Source: an uncultured Kiritimatiellota bacterium (GTDB lineage Bacteria; Verrucomicrobiota; Kiritimatiellia; RFP12; UBA1067). From it: a stretch of DNA of 42,270 bases. Below, one piece after another: positions 42,139 through 42,270 of this stretch. Position 1 is the first letter of the stretch, and the number at the start of each line of letters is the position of its first letter. The stretch spans positions 1-42,270 of the forward strand of contig CAKTZA010000031.1 of NCBI GenBank assembly GCA_934635045.1, in the 5' to 3' direction. The notes under the pieces are model-generated. The model ran no database searches. It saw nothing but the letters and a program-made list of their open reading frames with translations, and was not told the DNA's origin. A program made the translations under genes and the position numbers.

Positions 42139-42270
42139 TGTTGATGAGGGTTTTCGCAAATGCGGCATTTCTCAAAAGGACGTGCAAATGAATATGTGGC
42201 TTCCAGAAGTAAACCCTCTTTTCTGAAGCGTTTACTATCTGTAATTATTACCTCTTCTTGATGGAGGTGG

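Overview
The window is G+C-rich bacterial chromosome. Gene content suggests the PVC superphylum, most likely Kiritimatiellota or a near relative (Verrucomicrobiota/Lentisphaerota). The reasons are a strongly divergent FtsZ behind FtsA, secreted proteins with LA_2272-type and BspA-type repeats, a BspA-like protein with a C-terminal tail of a kind I associate with that group, and many dispersed short repeats lying in frame inside genes. This assignment is inference; there is no rRNA. No tRNA, rRNA, CRISPR array, prophage or transposase gene was seen, and no stretch over 300 bases lacks a gene.

Layout. 1-4.4 kb (+): ftsA-ftsZ-mutL, tightly overlapping, behind an extended -10 promoter and a 10-codon leader ORF. 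4.5-8.7 kb (-): a five-gene run of a DUF975 membrane protein, dus, a UTP-sugar pyrophosphorylase, a plant-type glucuronokinase and cdsA. 8.8-12.3 kb (+): mfd, swollen by repeats. 12.3-15.5 kb (-): gyrA and an LA_2272-repeat protein. 15.7-16.6 kb (+): a ferredoxin-nitroreductase. 16.6-34.2 kb (-): an accessory island. It holds an uncharacterised paralogue family with a Sel1 protein, a RelE/ParE-Phd toxin-antitoxin pair sitting on a truncated third paralogue, a BspA-like protein, lipoproteins, a pair of related membrane proteins, and a YcfL-LpoB-CsgG-like-COG3014 envelope gene set. At its upstream end is a sigma factor, an unknown protein and a membrane-anchored papain-like protease. 34.5-37.7 kb (-): nadB, an Opp/Dpp-type ATPase and a PP2C phosphatase. 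37.8-42.1 kb (-): a three-gene operon for exported proteins, again riddled with repeats.

Main ideas. (1) Four transcription units of the accessory island carry the same two-box element (TGTCAGAA, exactly 16 bases, CCTAAGGG) 25-46 bases before their start codons. It looks like the promoter of an alternative sigma factor, and such a factor is encoded at the head of the island. I propose an envelope-stress regulon with its own sigma factor and membrane protease. (2) Housekeeping promoters share an extended -10 (TGnTATAMT); several put the ATG 7-8 bases after the -10, so leaderless mRNAs are likely, including one for a leader peptide that overlaps ftsA by ATGA. (3) At least five classes of dispersed repeat lie in frame inside mutL, dus, mfd, nadB, the protease and the large surface protein. 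(4) FtsZ and MutL each lack residues that are catalytic in their families.
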